Below are positions 37,052-46,923 of a DNA stretch of 64,000 bases, in pieces (the first letter of the stretch is position 1; the number at the start of each line of letters is the position of its first letter). The position numbers and the translations under genes were made by a program. Below the pieces are notes generated by a model, which was not told the DNA's origin, searched no databases, and saw only the letters and a program-made list of their open reading frames with translations. Origin of the DNA: Bradyrhizobium embrapense (GTDB lineage Bacteria; Pseudomonadota; Alphaproteobacteria; Rhizobiales; Xanthobacteraceae); contig NZ_LFIP02000007.1 of NCBI RefSeq assembly GCF_001189235.2, forward strand, positions 125,249 through 189,248, read 5' to 3'.

Positions 37052-38587
37052 TTGGACCTCTGCACCCTAGTTGAACGCAACGCAGCGTATGCTCCTGATA
37101 AAACCGCCATCCGTTTCGAGGGGCAGACTCTAAGCTACGCGAGCCTCAGTCACCGGATAGGGCGGGCGGCCTGCGCCCTCAAGATCCAGTTCGGGGTAGA
37201 GCGAGGAGACCGGATCGCGATCCTTAGCCTGAACCGACCAGACTATCTCGTGCTGCTGTATGCGTGCGCGCGGCTCGGCGCAATTCTCGTACCTCTAAAT
37301 TGGCGCCTCGCGCCCGCCGAGCAGCTGTTCATTCTGTCCGACTCAGGAGCAAACGTGTTGCTAGTCGAGCGGTCCTTCGACGCAGTCCTGCCTATTGTCG
37401 CGACGCGGCTGCCTTCTGTTTCTGTTGTCGGGCTAGACTTCGCACCTATCGGCGGAAACAAACTGGACGATCTTTTGGACGCAGACTGTGGTGACGGACG
37501 CAATCCGGGTGCGGACCTGTCTTGCCCGCTTTTGATAGTCTACACTTCGGGCACAACAGGACGACCGAAAGGTGCCGTACTGCGTCAGGAAGCGCTGCTC
37601 TGGAACGGCGTCATGAGTCAGCACATGCATGACCTCACCTCGGCCGATCACGCCTTGACTGTCCTGCCACTGTTCCACGTCGGTGGACTAAACATCCAGA
37701 CGACGCCCAGTTTGCATCACGGCGCGACGGTTACTATTCACAGCCGCTTTACAGCGGAGACCACTCTCGACGCGTTCGAGCGCGATCGACCCACTCTGGC
37801 AGTTTTGGTGCCAGCCATGATGCGAGCCCTGACCGAGAATGCCCGATGGGATAGCACCGATCTCTCCGCGCTCAGGGCAATCTGTACCGGATCTACTATG
37901 GTGCCCCACGATCTTGTCGAGCTCTTTGTCGCGCGCGGCGTGCCGGTCCTGCAGGTTTACGGTTCGACGGAGACCTGCCCGATTGCTGTGTATACTAAGC
38001 TCGGCGGGGGTCTCGTGCCCGAGGGATCGAGCGGCCTCGCAGGTCTGTGTTGCGAAGCTGCGATCATAGATGATGCTGGGCACACGCTGCCGGCCGGTGG
38101 CGCAGGCGAGATCGCCGTACGCGGGCCCAACGTCTTCTGCGGATACTGGGAAGATCAAGAGACAACCCGCAAGGCTCTGGACGGTGGCTGGTATCGCACC
38201 GGCGACATTGGTAGTCGCGACGCCGACGGGTACTTTTGGGTGCATGACCGCAAGAAGAACCTGATCATTTCCGGTGGAGAGAACGTCTATCCGGCCGAAG
38301 TTGAACGTGTGCTTGTTGGTCATCCGGATGTTGCAGATTGCGCCGTCATCGGTCGACCGCATCCGCGTTGGGAAGAAGTGCCGGTCGCTTATGTAATCAG
38401 GCGACCGGGCGCCCGGATCGAAGCAGAAGCGCTGATCGCGCATGTCCGGTCGCAGCTCGCCCGTTTCAAGGTACCGCACGAGATCATTTTCACGCCAGAG
38501 CTACCGAAAACTGCGTTGGGCAAGGCCCAGCATTTCATGCTGAAGAAGGCTGACGCGAGATCAAGCTACAAAGCAAATGGCAATTGA
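37052..38587 (+). CDS. AMP-forming acyl-CoA synthetase / acyl ligase
   Basis: A 511 aa ANL-superfamily enzyme that activates a carboxylic acid with ATP. Motifs: P-loop-like IVYTSGTTGRPKGA near residue 167, VYGSTETCP (A5) near 305, GWYRTGDIGSRDADGYFWVHDRKKN (A7-A8; both parts seen) near 375, and catalytic Lys in LPKTALGKAQ near residue 490. The start is TTG at 37052 with GGAG upstream; no ATG fits. It precedes the ATP-grasp ligase gene by 166 bp on the same strand. It could make an acyl-CoA or acyl-adenylate for that ligase, or act on a fatty or aromatic acid. Substrate unknown. Confidence 0.9.
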   Translation: MDLCTLVERNAAYAPDKTAIRFEGQTLSYASLSHRIGRAACALKIQFGVERGDRIAILSLNRPDYLVLLYACARLGAILVPLNWRLAPAEQLFILSDSGANVLLVERSFDAVLPIVATRLPSVSVVGLDFAPIGGNKLDDLLDADCGDGRNPGADLSCPLLIVYTSGTTGRPKGAVLRQEALLWNGVMSQHMHDLTSADHALTVLPLFHVGGLNIQTTPSLHHGATVTIHSRFTAETTLDAFERDRPTLAVLVPAMMRALTENARWDSTDLSALRAICTGSTMVPHDLVELFVARGVPVLQVYGSTETCPIAVYTKLGGGLVPEGSSGLAGLCCEAAIIDDAGHTLPAGGAGEIAVRGPNVFCGYWEDQETTRKALDGGWYRTGDIGSRDADGYFWVHDRKKNLIISGGENVYPAEVERVLVGHPDVADCAVIGRPHPRWEEVPVAYVIRRPGARIEAEALIAHVRSQLARFKVPHEIIFTPELPKTALGKAQHFMLKKADARSSYKANGN

Positions 38588-38753
38588 GTTCGGCGGATTG
38601 CACGCTAGCTGTACTTCTCAGCGACCCGCAGGTGACATCGTGACGGCGCAAAATGAGCTTTTCCGCCTGGGCATCAACAGGCTGTGCTGCAGCGACTTCG
38701 CCACTGTTGACCGTCTCTCGCTCTGATCACATCCCAATGCGCAAAGGTCACTG

Positions 38754-40070
38754 ATGCCGCGGATCATAATCATGAATGCCGGCACGGCGCAAATGTCGGG
38801 CTCCGATCTGGTAGCAGCTCAAGTTTTGCTCGCCGGCAACTCGGTTTACCGTTCGGCGTGGTTTGCTCAGGAAGGCGATCTGATAGTGTCCCCCCTATCT
38901 ATCCCGACGGATCTGCTCTCCTACGTTGGCGCGACGCTGAATTTCGACGCCTCCAGTCTTTCATTGCTTGTACCTGGAGACGGCCGCGAAGCGCCGATTC
39001 TCAACGATTACGCACTGCTGTCTGACAGCATGGTTGAGCAAATCAACAGGCATATTCGTCAGAAATCATCCTGGAGCATCTATCCCTGCTACTCCAGCGA
39101 AGGCGTGGCGCGGCTGGCGTCCGTGCTGGGTATACAGCAGACTGGCGACGAATTCGCTCTACAGCGTGGGCCTGATCTATTGAATCGCAAGAGCCACTTC
39201 CGTCAACTGGCGACAAGTGTCGCGCTTCCGTTGCCCAATGGTTCCATAACGACGAATTCGAACGAACTGTTCCGAGCGGTCAACTCGCTCCGGCACGAAA
39301 CCGGCAGGGTCATTGTGAAGCTAGACAATGGGGCCGGCGGGGTCGGAAATGTCATTCTGAGCAGCAATGAAGACGGTCCGCTACCCGGGGCGAGAGAGAC
39401 CCGACAGATTGCCTGGCCGTCGTTTGATTCGGATGTACTTTGGTCTGAGATCACAACTGCGTCATGCAAGACGCTAGTGGTCGAATCGTACCACTTGGCG
39501 CGAACTCCGTTCTATCTCGAGTATGAAATCGAGCGTGATGGCTCAATCACTTTCATCAACAGTGGAAATATTCGACTACGCCAGAGCACCGATCGATCTG
39601 AACGGGCTCTGATCTGGACAGGACTTGAGCTTCCAAGCGATCTGGGGAATGAGCAATGGTTGACTGCGCAGGCGCATGCCTACCGATTCGTATCTCTTGT
39701 ACGCAATCTAGGATATCGCGGACCAATTAATATTGACGCAATTTTCGCGAACGACGGACGGCTGCTATTCAATGAAGTGAACGGCCGCTGGGGTGGCGGC
39801 TCGGTGTTGCATAGCATTGCCGTCCGGCTCCTGGGCTTCGACTACTCGGGCTCCTACGTTATTTCATCCGTGAGGAACGTTCGATCGAGTTCGCTCCGGA
39901 CTGCACATGAACGTTTCGCCAAGGAGGGTTTTCTATTCGATGGCACACGCAAGCAGGGCGTGATACCGCTTGCCGTTGACGAAGAGGCTGGCACGGTGGA
40001 GTGCCTCGTGATTGCGTACGACCGGGCCGCCGCCGTCGATCTGAAACAACGGCTCCTCACACTGGTTTGA
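38754..40070 (+). CDS. ATP-grasp ligase with pre-ATP-grasp domain (PGM1-like peptide ligase type)
   Basis: 438 aa. The N-terminal part (MPRIIIMNAGTAQMSGSD) looks like a pre-ATP-grasp domain. The ATP-grasp region follows: RVIVKLDNGAGGVGNVIL near residue 185 (nucleotide-binding Lys and glycine loop), and INIDAIF...LLFNEVNGRWGGGS near 325-350 (metal-binding Glu and Asn). Relatives join a carboxylate to an amine, including PGM1 of pheganomycin synthesis, which ligates a peptide to an unusual amino acid. The pairing with an adenylating enzyme suggests a small peptide-like or amide metabolite. I infer the class, not the substrates. Confidence 0.75.
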   Translation: MPRIIIMNAGTAQMSGSDLVAAQVLLAGNSVYRSAWFAQEGDLIVSPLSIPTDLLSYVGATLNFDASSLSLLVPGDGREAPILNDYALLSDSMVEQINRHIRQKSSWSIYPCYSSEGVARLASVLGIQQTGDEFALQRGPDLLNRKSHFRQLATSVALPLPNGSITTNSNELFRAVNSLRHETGRVIVKLDNGAGGVGNVILSSNEDGPLPGARETRQIAWPSFDSDVLWSEITTASCKTLVVESYHLARTPFYLEYEIERDGSITFINSGNIRLRQSTDRSERALIWTGLELPSDLGNEQWLTAQAHAYRFVSLVRNLGYRGPINIDAIFANDGRLLFNEVNGRWGGGSVLHSIAVRLLGFDYSGSYVISSVRNVRSSSLRTAHERFAKEGFLFDGTRKQGVIPLAVDEEAGTVECLVIAYDRAAAVDLKQRLLTLV

Positions 40071-40269
40071 TTGGAATCACAGTAACCACATCTATCCTGC
40101 CACTCCATTCATTCGAACTTGCCCCTGCTTCCGGTAGTGTGCTGGAGAACGGTATCTGGGAGATGACCCGAAATCCGCGTTCGTCTCGCATGATGCGGAT
40201 ATCCCTTGCCGGCTGCGCTGTTCAGCCGGAGACTGATCCGGGCGAAAACCGGTGGTCCGATGGAGTCCG

Positions 40270-41724
40270 TCAACGCAGGCCGCGATCAGTCCTGGGGCGA
40301 TCCCGAAGTGCCGGTCGATCGGCGATGAGGCGCTCGAGGTGCAGCGGCTCACGGTCCGGCCGCTCTCCTTGCGCCAAGCGTGTGACCGGCGCTCGCGTCG
40401 CGTCCACCACGAAGGCTCGGCATTCATAGCCGTTCTGCTGCTGGGCCATCCGTCCCGCTTGAAAGCGGGAGCCGAGACGTGCTGCGAGCTATTCTGCACG
40501 GCGCCGTTGCAAAGCCCGGCAGAGTCATAGTGATAGGCAACCGCTGCTGTCGGCACGCGCCAATCAACCAGCAGCAGCGACCAATGCGATCCGCCGCCCT
40601 CAACTCCAGCATCATTCACCGGAACGAACAAGAAGTTGGCGACATCTGTATCTTCCTCACTGAAGATCTGCAGCACGATCGGCAGGCGGTCGCTCTCACT
40701 CGGAACCAGGCGCAATAGCTGGGCTTGCGCCGGCTGTACGAATCCGGTCTGGCGAGCAAGATCTGGATTGTTCCAATACAACTCCTTTTCAACCAGGGCG
40801 TAATCGGGGGCGATATGTTCGTCCTGCAAGCATTCGGTCAGGCCAAGCCGCTGTCCGCTGTGCCCATCCACCGAGGTTGTGGGAGTCACGCCATCGGTCC
40901 CGGCATCAGTTGGCGTGCGTGATGGCGCAAGCTGGCCTTCATCACGCAATTCTTGAGACAGCAAATCAATCAGGGCCTCGACACCCCGCTAGACATCAGA
41001 CGAACGCGTCTCGACAGCGGATGGCGTTGCCGGCAGCATGCTCCAATCAAAGTCGGGCGACGTCGGCAGCCACCAGCTCGAGGGGGATCCAGCTGTTGCC
41101 GGCCGTGCTACTTGCTCTGCCTCCGGCGCGTGCTCGGGGCTGGCTAACCCGGACCACGCCGGAAGGTCTTCCAACGCCCCCAGAGCTGATCCTGATCGTA
41201 AACCGCCGGCAGAAGCAATGGCCAAATGACAGGTCCCTGCGGCGTTCCTTGTTGCGAAGCGGCGTCCACAACGTCCCCCGAGGCAGCTTGCGGCGCCGTC
41301 CGGCAGCCTTGTCCACTCTGTTCCTGTGAAACAGAAGCATCCGGCTGATTGGCTGGAGGCTGCGCCAATGCTTCGGCTACTGAAACGCTGATCTGGCTCG
41401 ACTACCGCTCGAACGCGCCGTTTTGCGGAGCATTGTCGATCCTTTGCCTCTTCGCCGGTCTGGCGCCCGCCGCCTCGTGCTCATCATCGCCAAAAACGTG
41501 CTCGGTGGAGAGGAAATCGCCCCAATCAGGTGCATTGATCAGCCCGTCCGCGGAAAATCGCATTCTCGTAGTTCTCGCTCAAGGGGTCTACGTGCTCACC
41601 GGGATCTGGAGCCTCGTGAGGGTACGGAATCCGCGCGAGCGGCGAGAGGGTGCTGGCTGCAGGCGGTAACGCCGAGAGTAGTCGTACTCTTCCGTGGCAA
41701 CATCCGCATGCGAATTGGCGGCTC
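40270..41724 (-). pseudogene. Broken C-terminal part of a NopD-like effector (C48/Ulp1 SUMO protease)
   Basis: Pieces of one protein are scattered over frames. They include DAPDWGDFLST-like sequence, a nuclear-localisation-like RPAKRQRIDN near 41430, and a C48 protease. The protease keeps the catalytic His and Asp (GSHWSLLLVD, then AVAYHYDSAG). Beyond a one-base frameshift near 40495 and a TAG near 40489, it continues as QQQNGYECRAFVVDATRA with the oxyanion Gln and catalytic Cys. Other stops lie at 40989-40991 and just after AFER near 41410. At least four lesions make the protease dead. The frame at 40092-40964 shows the readable portion. Confidence 0.8.
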
Positions 41725-43113
41725 CTAGTGGTGCATTATCAGGCGCAGCTTATCAGCCGTGCGCCTGAGTTCCACGGCGCGAACACCTGCGGCCGATTTG
41801 GCCAGATGTGCCAGTGCGGCACTGGTCTTTGCATGACCGCCGGACCTCTTGTAGGTCTCGACATCCTCATCCAGCGACTCGTCGGATAGTCGGGCGGCAA
41901 TGCTCTGCTTGTGGTTTTGGCGCAAGTAATTGCTGAAACCGACAAGGAAAGGTGCATAGTTTCTGGCAGTCGGCCGGGATTCTGCGGCTTTGTAGTCTTT
42001 GATCAGGTCCGCATCTTCGGGATAAGGGCTGAGCTCAGCACGGGGCTTCCTTGGCGCAATCCCGGCAGCCGACTGAGAGGCCCGCAGATGAGCCAGTGCC
42101 GCCGTGATCTGCTGCTCGCCCCCATTCGCCTTAAATGACGCGGCATCTTTATCAAGCGACTCCTCTCCGGTCCGGGCGGCAATCGCCGGTTTGTTATTTG
42201 CTAATAGCCACTGGCTCAATTTGCGAATATGACGGGCGATCGCTTGGGCGCTTGCTTCTTCGTATCTGGCTGCGACGAGTGCCTTCTCGAGCGCCGAAAC
42301 AAGCTGCGCGTCTTCGGGATGGAAGAGGTTCGCGACCGTTTTGGCGCGACTTGCATTGGGTGCAATTCCGTCTGCCGACTGTGAGGCCCGCAGATGTGCC
42401 AGTGCCGTGAGAGCGCGCCGTTTGCCACTCTTGTCAAAAGCTGCTGCGTCCTTATCCAGCGACTTATCGTAAAGCCTGGCAACAATGGCCAGCTTTTCAT
42501 TTGCAAAAAGCCATCGGCTGAATCTTCGGAGAATCCGCCCATTGGTTTGGGCGGTGATCTTCTCGAAGCTCGCCTTGATGAGTGCGTCCTCAAGCGCGGA
42601 AATGAGCGGCGCATCCTCAGCATGCAGAGATGCAGGCTTTCTCGCACCGGTCCGCAAATGCTTTAGCGCGGCACGGATTGCCCTGGAGCCACCGGATCGC
42701 CGATAGAGATCCATATCTTCGATGAGCGACTGATCCTTATCTAGCCCATCCTCGTTGAGGCGAGCGGCAATGCCCTGCCTGTTGTTTTCGCGCAGGTAGC
42801 GACTGAAATCGGTCATAACACTTGCATAGGTTCTGGCAATTTTTGATGTGCCAGCGGTCGCCGCGTCTTCCTTGTACTGCTTGATGCATGCCGCGTCGTC
42901 CGGGTAGGCCTTTAGGTCAGGCTGGCCTGCGACCGGCGCCACTCCGCCCGCCACCTGAGAGGTCTGCTCCGGCACGCCACTACCCGCATCGGCGATCTCT
43001 CCCGGCTGTTGTTCGAACGCCGCCGCGTCCGCCGAGGGGGAGACCGACGAGTTGTCTTGCGCGCCCACGCTGCTCGACTGCTGAAGCGCGCGACCAGGAG
43101 AGGGATCGTTCAT
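41725..43113 (-). CDS. Repeat-containing effector protein, surviving N-terminal part of a NopD-like effector
   Basis: 462 aa with a Ser/Gln-rich N-terminus of type III secretion style (about residues 1-70). Four degenerate repeats of about 85-100 aa follow. Each unit has an acidic head (PEDA-LI or similar), a helix with FSRWL/LSQWL/FSNYL-N, then IAAR--EESLDKDA and ALAHLRASQSA. Repeats of this kind precede the C48 protease domain in NopD effectors. The frame ends at a TAG where homologous sequence seems to continue in other frames, so it is best read as the intact front of a broken gene. A tts box lies about 185 bp upstream, so the truncated repeat protein may still be made and secreted. Confidence 0.75.
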   Translation of the reverse strand: MNDPSPGRALQQSSSVGAQDNSSVSPSADAAAFEQQPGEIADAGSGVPEQTSQVAGGVAPVAGQPDLKAYPDDAACIKQYKEDAATAGTSKIARTYASVMTDFSRYLRENNRQGIAARLNEDGLDKDQSLIEDMDLYRRSGGSRAIRAALKHLRTGARKPASLHAEDAPLISALEDALIKASFEKITAQTNGRILRRFSRWLFANEKLAIVARLYDKSLDKDAAAFDKSGKRRALTALAHLRASQSADGIAPNASRAKTVANLFHPEDAQLVSALEKALVAARYEEASAQAIARHIRKLSQWLLANNKPAIAARTGEESLDKDAASFKANGGEQQITAALAHLRASQSAAGIAPRKPRAELSPYPEDADLIKDYKAAESRPTARNYAPFLVGFSNYLRQNHKQSIAARLSDESLDEDVETYKRSGGHAKTSAALAHLAKSAAGVRAVELRRTADKLRLIMHH

Positions 43114-43295
43114 TCGCTGTCACTTTCGACGGTGAAATATCTGGTCTCGGCTCCCGCATGGACAATCGGGCAATCAATCGAGGGCGATTAGAGCATCAGC
43201 TAACCGCTTTTCTTCGCTGCCTCTTGCACTAAACCCCGGCTTCGCACCCACCGTCCCAAATGGTCCTAGCATCTGCCTGTCTTGCTAGGCCGGAC

Positions 43296-43313
43296 AGCTG
43301 TCGAGAACCTGAC
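43296..43313 (-). promoter_or_regulatory. tts box upstream of the NopD-like gene
   Basis: The minus strand reads GTCAGGTTCTCGACAGCT, matching the tts consensus GTCAG-S-TT-N-TCG-NN-AGCT at every fixed position. It is about 185 bp before the ATG at 43113. Confidence 0.75.
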
Positions 43314-43966
43314 GAGCCCGCAGCTTTCTACGAGCGGCGCGACAACACGGTCGAGCACGCGCCAGAACACCCGTAGTTCGAAAGCAGTGACGAGGTCGTG
43401 CCGCGATGTTGCCCCGGTATTCTTATGAGACAAGTTGTGCGATCATGGTTTCTTCCAGGGCTCCGTTCAGCATTTCGGCAGCCTGGGCGAGGAGCAGCCT
43501 GTCCGCGTGGGTGTTTGCGCCGACTCCCTTAAGCCAGAGCGATTTCGGTCGCTGAATTCCACCATCTACGGCCACGCTCATTGCGGCGGGCGGATCAGCT
43601 GACGATCGGCGCCCATCGAACGCATCTCCGCACTGGCCCTCCAAAACAGATGGACCCAGCAAAAACGTGTTCACTGCTCGAAGCGCCCGGTTCCCACTTT
43701 GACCAATGTCTTCGTCACCTCGTTCCGGTGGAACCTAAAACGGCCGACGTCCCCTTTGTGCGCGCGAGCTCGCTGCGGGACCGTGACGGGTCACCACGTC
43801 ATTCCTCCGAATGGCTCTCGCCGACGGTCTTCGGCGGATCCCGATTTAACAGCGCGTTCCGCAGCGACAAACCGCTTCGCAGGACAGATCTTCTGCAAGA
43901 TGGGTGCGATCTGCCGAACTCAGCGTGAGACCTCCGCGCCACTCAACTTACTCGCAGGTACTCGAG
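43314..43966. other. Gene-poor region between the NopD-like and dioxygenase genes
   Basis: A minus-strand frame at 43423-43674 (83 aa; NTHADRLLLAQAAEMLNGAL near its end) might be a small gene but has no recognisable family. The rest shows no features. Confidence 0.35.
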
Positions 43967-44653
43967 CTAACTTGCTTCATGGCCGCTGGTAGAGCTTTCG
44001 ATGACGCGCCGGTTTGTGCCGCTGCGCTTCGAACAGAAGTAGACCAGCGACCGTCGCTCCCCGGCGGATACAGGCTTCACCTCATGCCGCAGCCTACATG
44101 TTGTGACAAGCACCGCTCCAAATGGTGGTCGAAATACCTGCTGCTCGTACGCGCTCGGATATACGACGAATTCGCCACCCTCAAACTCTTGCGCGAGCTG
44201 CACAATTACGGAGTACTCAAAGTCTGGATCGCTCTCGGCATCCAAATGGATGCCGACAAACGAACCGGGAGGCATACGATGCAACTGGCATCTGCGAATC
44301 ACATAATCTGACGATGCTCCCAGGATCGTTTTTAACGCGAATCCGCGCTCTTTCCTTTCAAGCAGATCGATGATTTGCCTCGGCGCTGCGCCATCCACAT
44401 TGCTGGGACTACGGCCTGGCGGATCCACCCTCACGCGCTTGACAAAGACGTTGTGCGAGTCGCCAGCATCTCCCAACCGCACCTCTTCTTCGGGAATCTC
44501 AGCCTGCAGCTGATTGATCCTCGCCAGTTCATCCTGTGTAAATAACGTCTGGGAGCCGATCACGATCGTACCCTTCACCAAGAGCTCTACGCGGAATTTC
44601 GTGAGAGCCTCTTCTGAAAGTAGGCCCTTTTTGTCATTTGCTGAACGCGCCAT
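43967..44653 (-). CDS. 2-oxoglutarate/Fe(II)-dependent dioxygenase (PKHD type)
   Basis: A 228 aa dioxygenase. The iron ligands are visible as GIHLDAES (HxD) and RLRHEVKPV (distal His); the 2OG-binding Arg is in ERRSLVYF. The intervening EFEGGEFVVYP is typical of the prolyl-4-hydroxylase-like double-stranded beta helix. ATG 44653 with GGAG upstream lies five bases after the stop of the diiron gene, so the two form an operon; longer starts would overlap that gene. It probably hydroxylates or desaturates a small molecule or peptide handled by the neighbouring oxidase. Substrate unknown. Confidence 0.85.
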   Translation of the reverse strand: MARSANDKKGLLSEEALTKFRVELLVKGTIVIGSQTLFTQDELARINQLQAEIPEEEVRLGDAGDSHNVFVKRVRVDPPGRSPSNVDGAAPRQIIDLLERKERGFALKTILGASSDYVIRRCQLHRMPPGSFVGIHLDAESDPDFEYSVIVQLAQEFEGGEFVVYPSAYEQQVFRPPFGAVLVTTCRLRHEVKPVSAGERRSLVYFCSKRSGTNRRVIESSTSGHEAS

Positions 44654-44658
44654 TGGCT

Positions 44659-45882
44659 TCACTCCGGGGTTTGTTCTTCGGTGCAGAGTTTGGGTCCTGG
44701 TTGCATCGAGCCGAATGCTTGTTCCCAATGCTCGCCATCGAACTCGTCTATTCTGATGCTTTCGATCGTTGTTTTATCCAGGCATCGAACATTGATGCTG
44801 AATCCGGCTGGGTTCGACCGCGGCCGATAGAATGGCTTGACCCCGCAAACCCGACAAAACGTGTGCCGGGCGATGTTCTTGTTGAACTGGTAAGTGATGA
44901 GGAACTCTTCGCCACATTCAATCGTGAGCCTATCGCCAGGCACCAACAAGTGCATAAATCCAGACATCTGGCAGATCGAGCAATTGCATCGAACTGCAGA
45001 GAGCTGCCGCGGCGCCCGGACACGGAATTTGACAGAGCCACAATGACAATGGCCACGGTGTTCGATTTCAGATCGGTCGTTTTGTTCAAGTGAGACAATC
45101 CGGAGCAGATCGTGGCACCACTGCAAGTTCAGTCGATAGGCTCGATCGAACTCGTCCAAAAAGAAACCGTTGCGATCAGCCGGAACAAGTTCGCCAATGA
45201 GGCGGCTTGTCATTTCTCCATGATACCGCTCGGCTGGATCTTTTCCACCGACGTGGCTCCGGAAGTACTCAAGATCGTCGGGGCTCGCGTCAAAGGTTTT
45301 GACCGTAGTGGTCCACAGCGCCTGGATCATGTCCGCAGCATGCAACTCAAAGGCGACCATGTAGGCGCAACGCACCACGGGGTCTTTCGCTGACAACCCA
45401 TCATAGAGAGAATGCAGGTACCGGTTCGTCGTGGCGCTATAGTTGGGACGTATTGCTCTGCCGAGCAGTCGCGATGCATCCCTTCTAAACAGATTTGAGT
45501 GAAAATTTTCGGTCAGCAGAATATCGGGTAGCGCCGCCTTGCCACCCTGGAGAACTCGGCCATGGCCGCCCGTCTCATCCCAACAAATGAAATTAGCGAC
45601 GACGCTGGTCAGTTCAATATCCCTGGGAAGATCCCGATTATGATGCATTGCATCGAATATGAGATCTTTTTGCGACCCTGCCTGCAGGTGGGGAAACGCC
45701 TGTGACATCGCCAGGTATTCAGGCAGCAGGCTAACAACCTGCTCTTTGGACAGCTCCTCAGCAAAGGGGTGCGCGCCAAACAGAGCTCGCGCACGCTCAG
45801 TCAAATGCGCGCAAAAACTCTGCGGAGGCTGATCCGGTGAAAATCGAGAAGCTTGAGAAGACGTCATTTGGACGATAGCCAT
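44659..45882 (-). CDS. Fusion of an HO-like diiron oxidase with a GFA-type zinc domain
   Basis: 407 aa in two parts. Residues ~40-262 look like a haem-oxygenase-like diiron oxidase (Haem_oxygenas_2/HDO): candidate ligands Glu103 and His107 (DETGGH), Glu179 (AFELHAADM), His210, Asp215 and His221 (EYFRSHVGGKDPAERYH). Residues ~275-390 are a glutathione-dependent formaldehyde-activating (GFA/Mss4-like) fold with its full zinc set: GHCHCGSV, RCNCSICQMSG and FCRVCG. HDO enzymes perform N-oxygenation, C-C cleavage or desaturation in metabolite pathways. The GFA part could trap a thiol adduct or an aldehyde product. It pairs with the 2OG dioxygenase. I do not know this fusion from described systems. 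Confidence 0.75.
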   Translation of the reverse strand: MAIVQMTSSQASRFSPDQPPQSFCAHLTERARALFGAHPFAEELSKEQVVSLLPEYLAMSQAFPHLQAGSQKDLIFDAMHHNRDLPRDIELTSVVANFICWDETGGHGRVLQGGKAALPDILLTENFHSNLFRRDASRLLGRAIRPNYSATTNRYLHSLYDGLSAKDPVVRCAYMVAFELHAADMIQALWTTTVKTFDASPDDLEYFRSHVGGKDPAERYHGEMTSRLIGELVPADRNGFFLDEFDRAYRLNLQWCHDLLRIVSLEQNDRSEIEHRGHCHCGSVKFRVRAPRQLSAVRCNCSICQMSGFMHLLVPGDRLTIECGEEFLITYQFNKNIARHTFCRVCGVKPFYRPRSNPAGFSINVRCLDKTTIESIRIDEFDGEHWEQAFGSMQPGPKLCTEEQTPE

Positions 45883-46923
45883 GAGGGGAGAACGAGCCCT
45901 GAAGAAGCGAATTCTCGTCGGGACCAGCTATTGGCCAGTCGAGACAGACGAGCTGGTTGGCGCGATGGCGCTCATGATCGCCGTCGCCTCCGAGGCGAAC
46001 TCTACTCTTTGCATCCTCGCGGCCCCCTTAGCCGGGCGTCTTGAGCCCAATCCTGTTCACACTTGGAGCACGCCCATTGATTGAAGCGGCTATAATTCTG
46101 TCGGATTACGATCCAGATCAGCCCAATTCCGCGCATGGCTGGCGCCTCCAGGCATCACGCGCAGATTCATGGTGAGTTATCGGCCCGCCCAAAAGCATCG
46201 GGATTTTGCGTCACAGGAGGGGGCTCTGTTTGCGCGATCGAGCCTCGCTTGACGTCGGTCGCAAGATGCATCGAATCCCTGCGGTTTCTGCTCATTGCTC
46301 ATTTTTGACTGTCTACGCGCTTGGGACAGCGCTGCTAGATGGAGGCGTGTCTACCGCGCGCTTAGGAGCTTCCGCCGCGATCTGCGCGAGATGTCGGCAG
46401 CTCGCCCCCACGAGCGTCTGAGAAAACACCGCCGCTGCTCTTCCCCGTTCCGCCTGCACTCGTCCGCTCCTGTGGTCTTGCACGTTTCCAGCAATCGCCG
46501 TGCCAACCCTGGTTTCGGGCCATAAGTTTCGAAATAGTTTGGTAAATCGTTCATGCCGGCTCGTCAGGACAGGTGTCTTGAGTCTGACACGGGTTGCATT
46601 GGCTGTCGGAAATCGAGCAGCGAATAAGTGCCAACCTCTGCCCACGAGGGGCATACGTCCTTGACCGCCAGTTTCCCCCGAATAAGCCTCATAGCTGCCG
46701 TGAGCCGGCAAACGAGTCGCCTCAGGTATTCGTCAATTCTTGTTTGAAGTGAAGTGAGCTTGCGGCAATTGGCGTTGAGATCTGCTGGTGCTCCGCGAAC
46801 TGGCGTTGAAATATGTGCACTAATCTAATTATCGCCGAAAATACGCCGAAAAGATCAGGCGCCTTCCGCTCGGTCGGTAATGTCACCAATGACAAAGTCA
46901 CGGCCTGATGCAATTGGGCTGGC
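45883..46923. other. 1 kb between divergent HDO and MHS transporter genes
   Basis: Presumably carries both promoters. Frames at 45881-46084 (+) and 46722-46946 (-) look unlikely to be genes. TGTCA-CCAA-TGACA at 46881-46894 is a perfect dyad 30 bp before the transporter start. Confidence 0.4.
46881..46894. promoter_or_regulatory. Inverted repeat TGTCA-N4-TGACA before the transporter
   Basis: A perfect 5-bp dyad with a 4-bp centre; it has the size of an operator. It is not a NifA site, because the spacing is TGT-N8-ACA. Confidence 0.35.
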
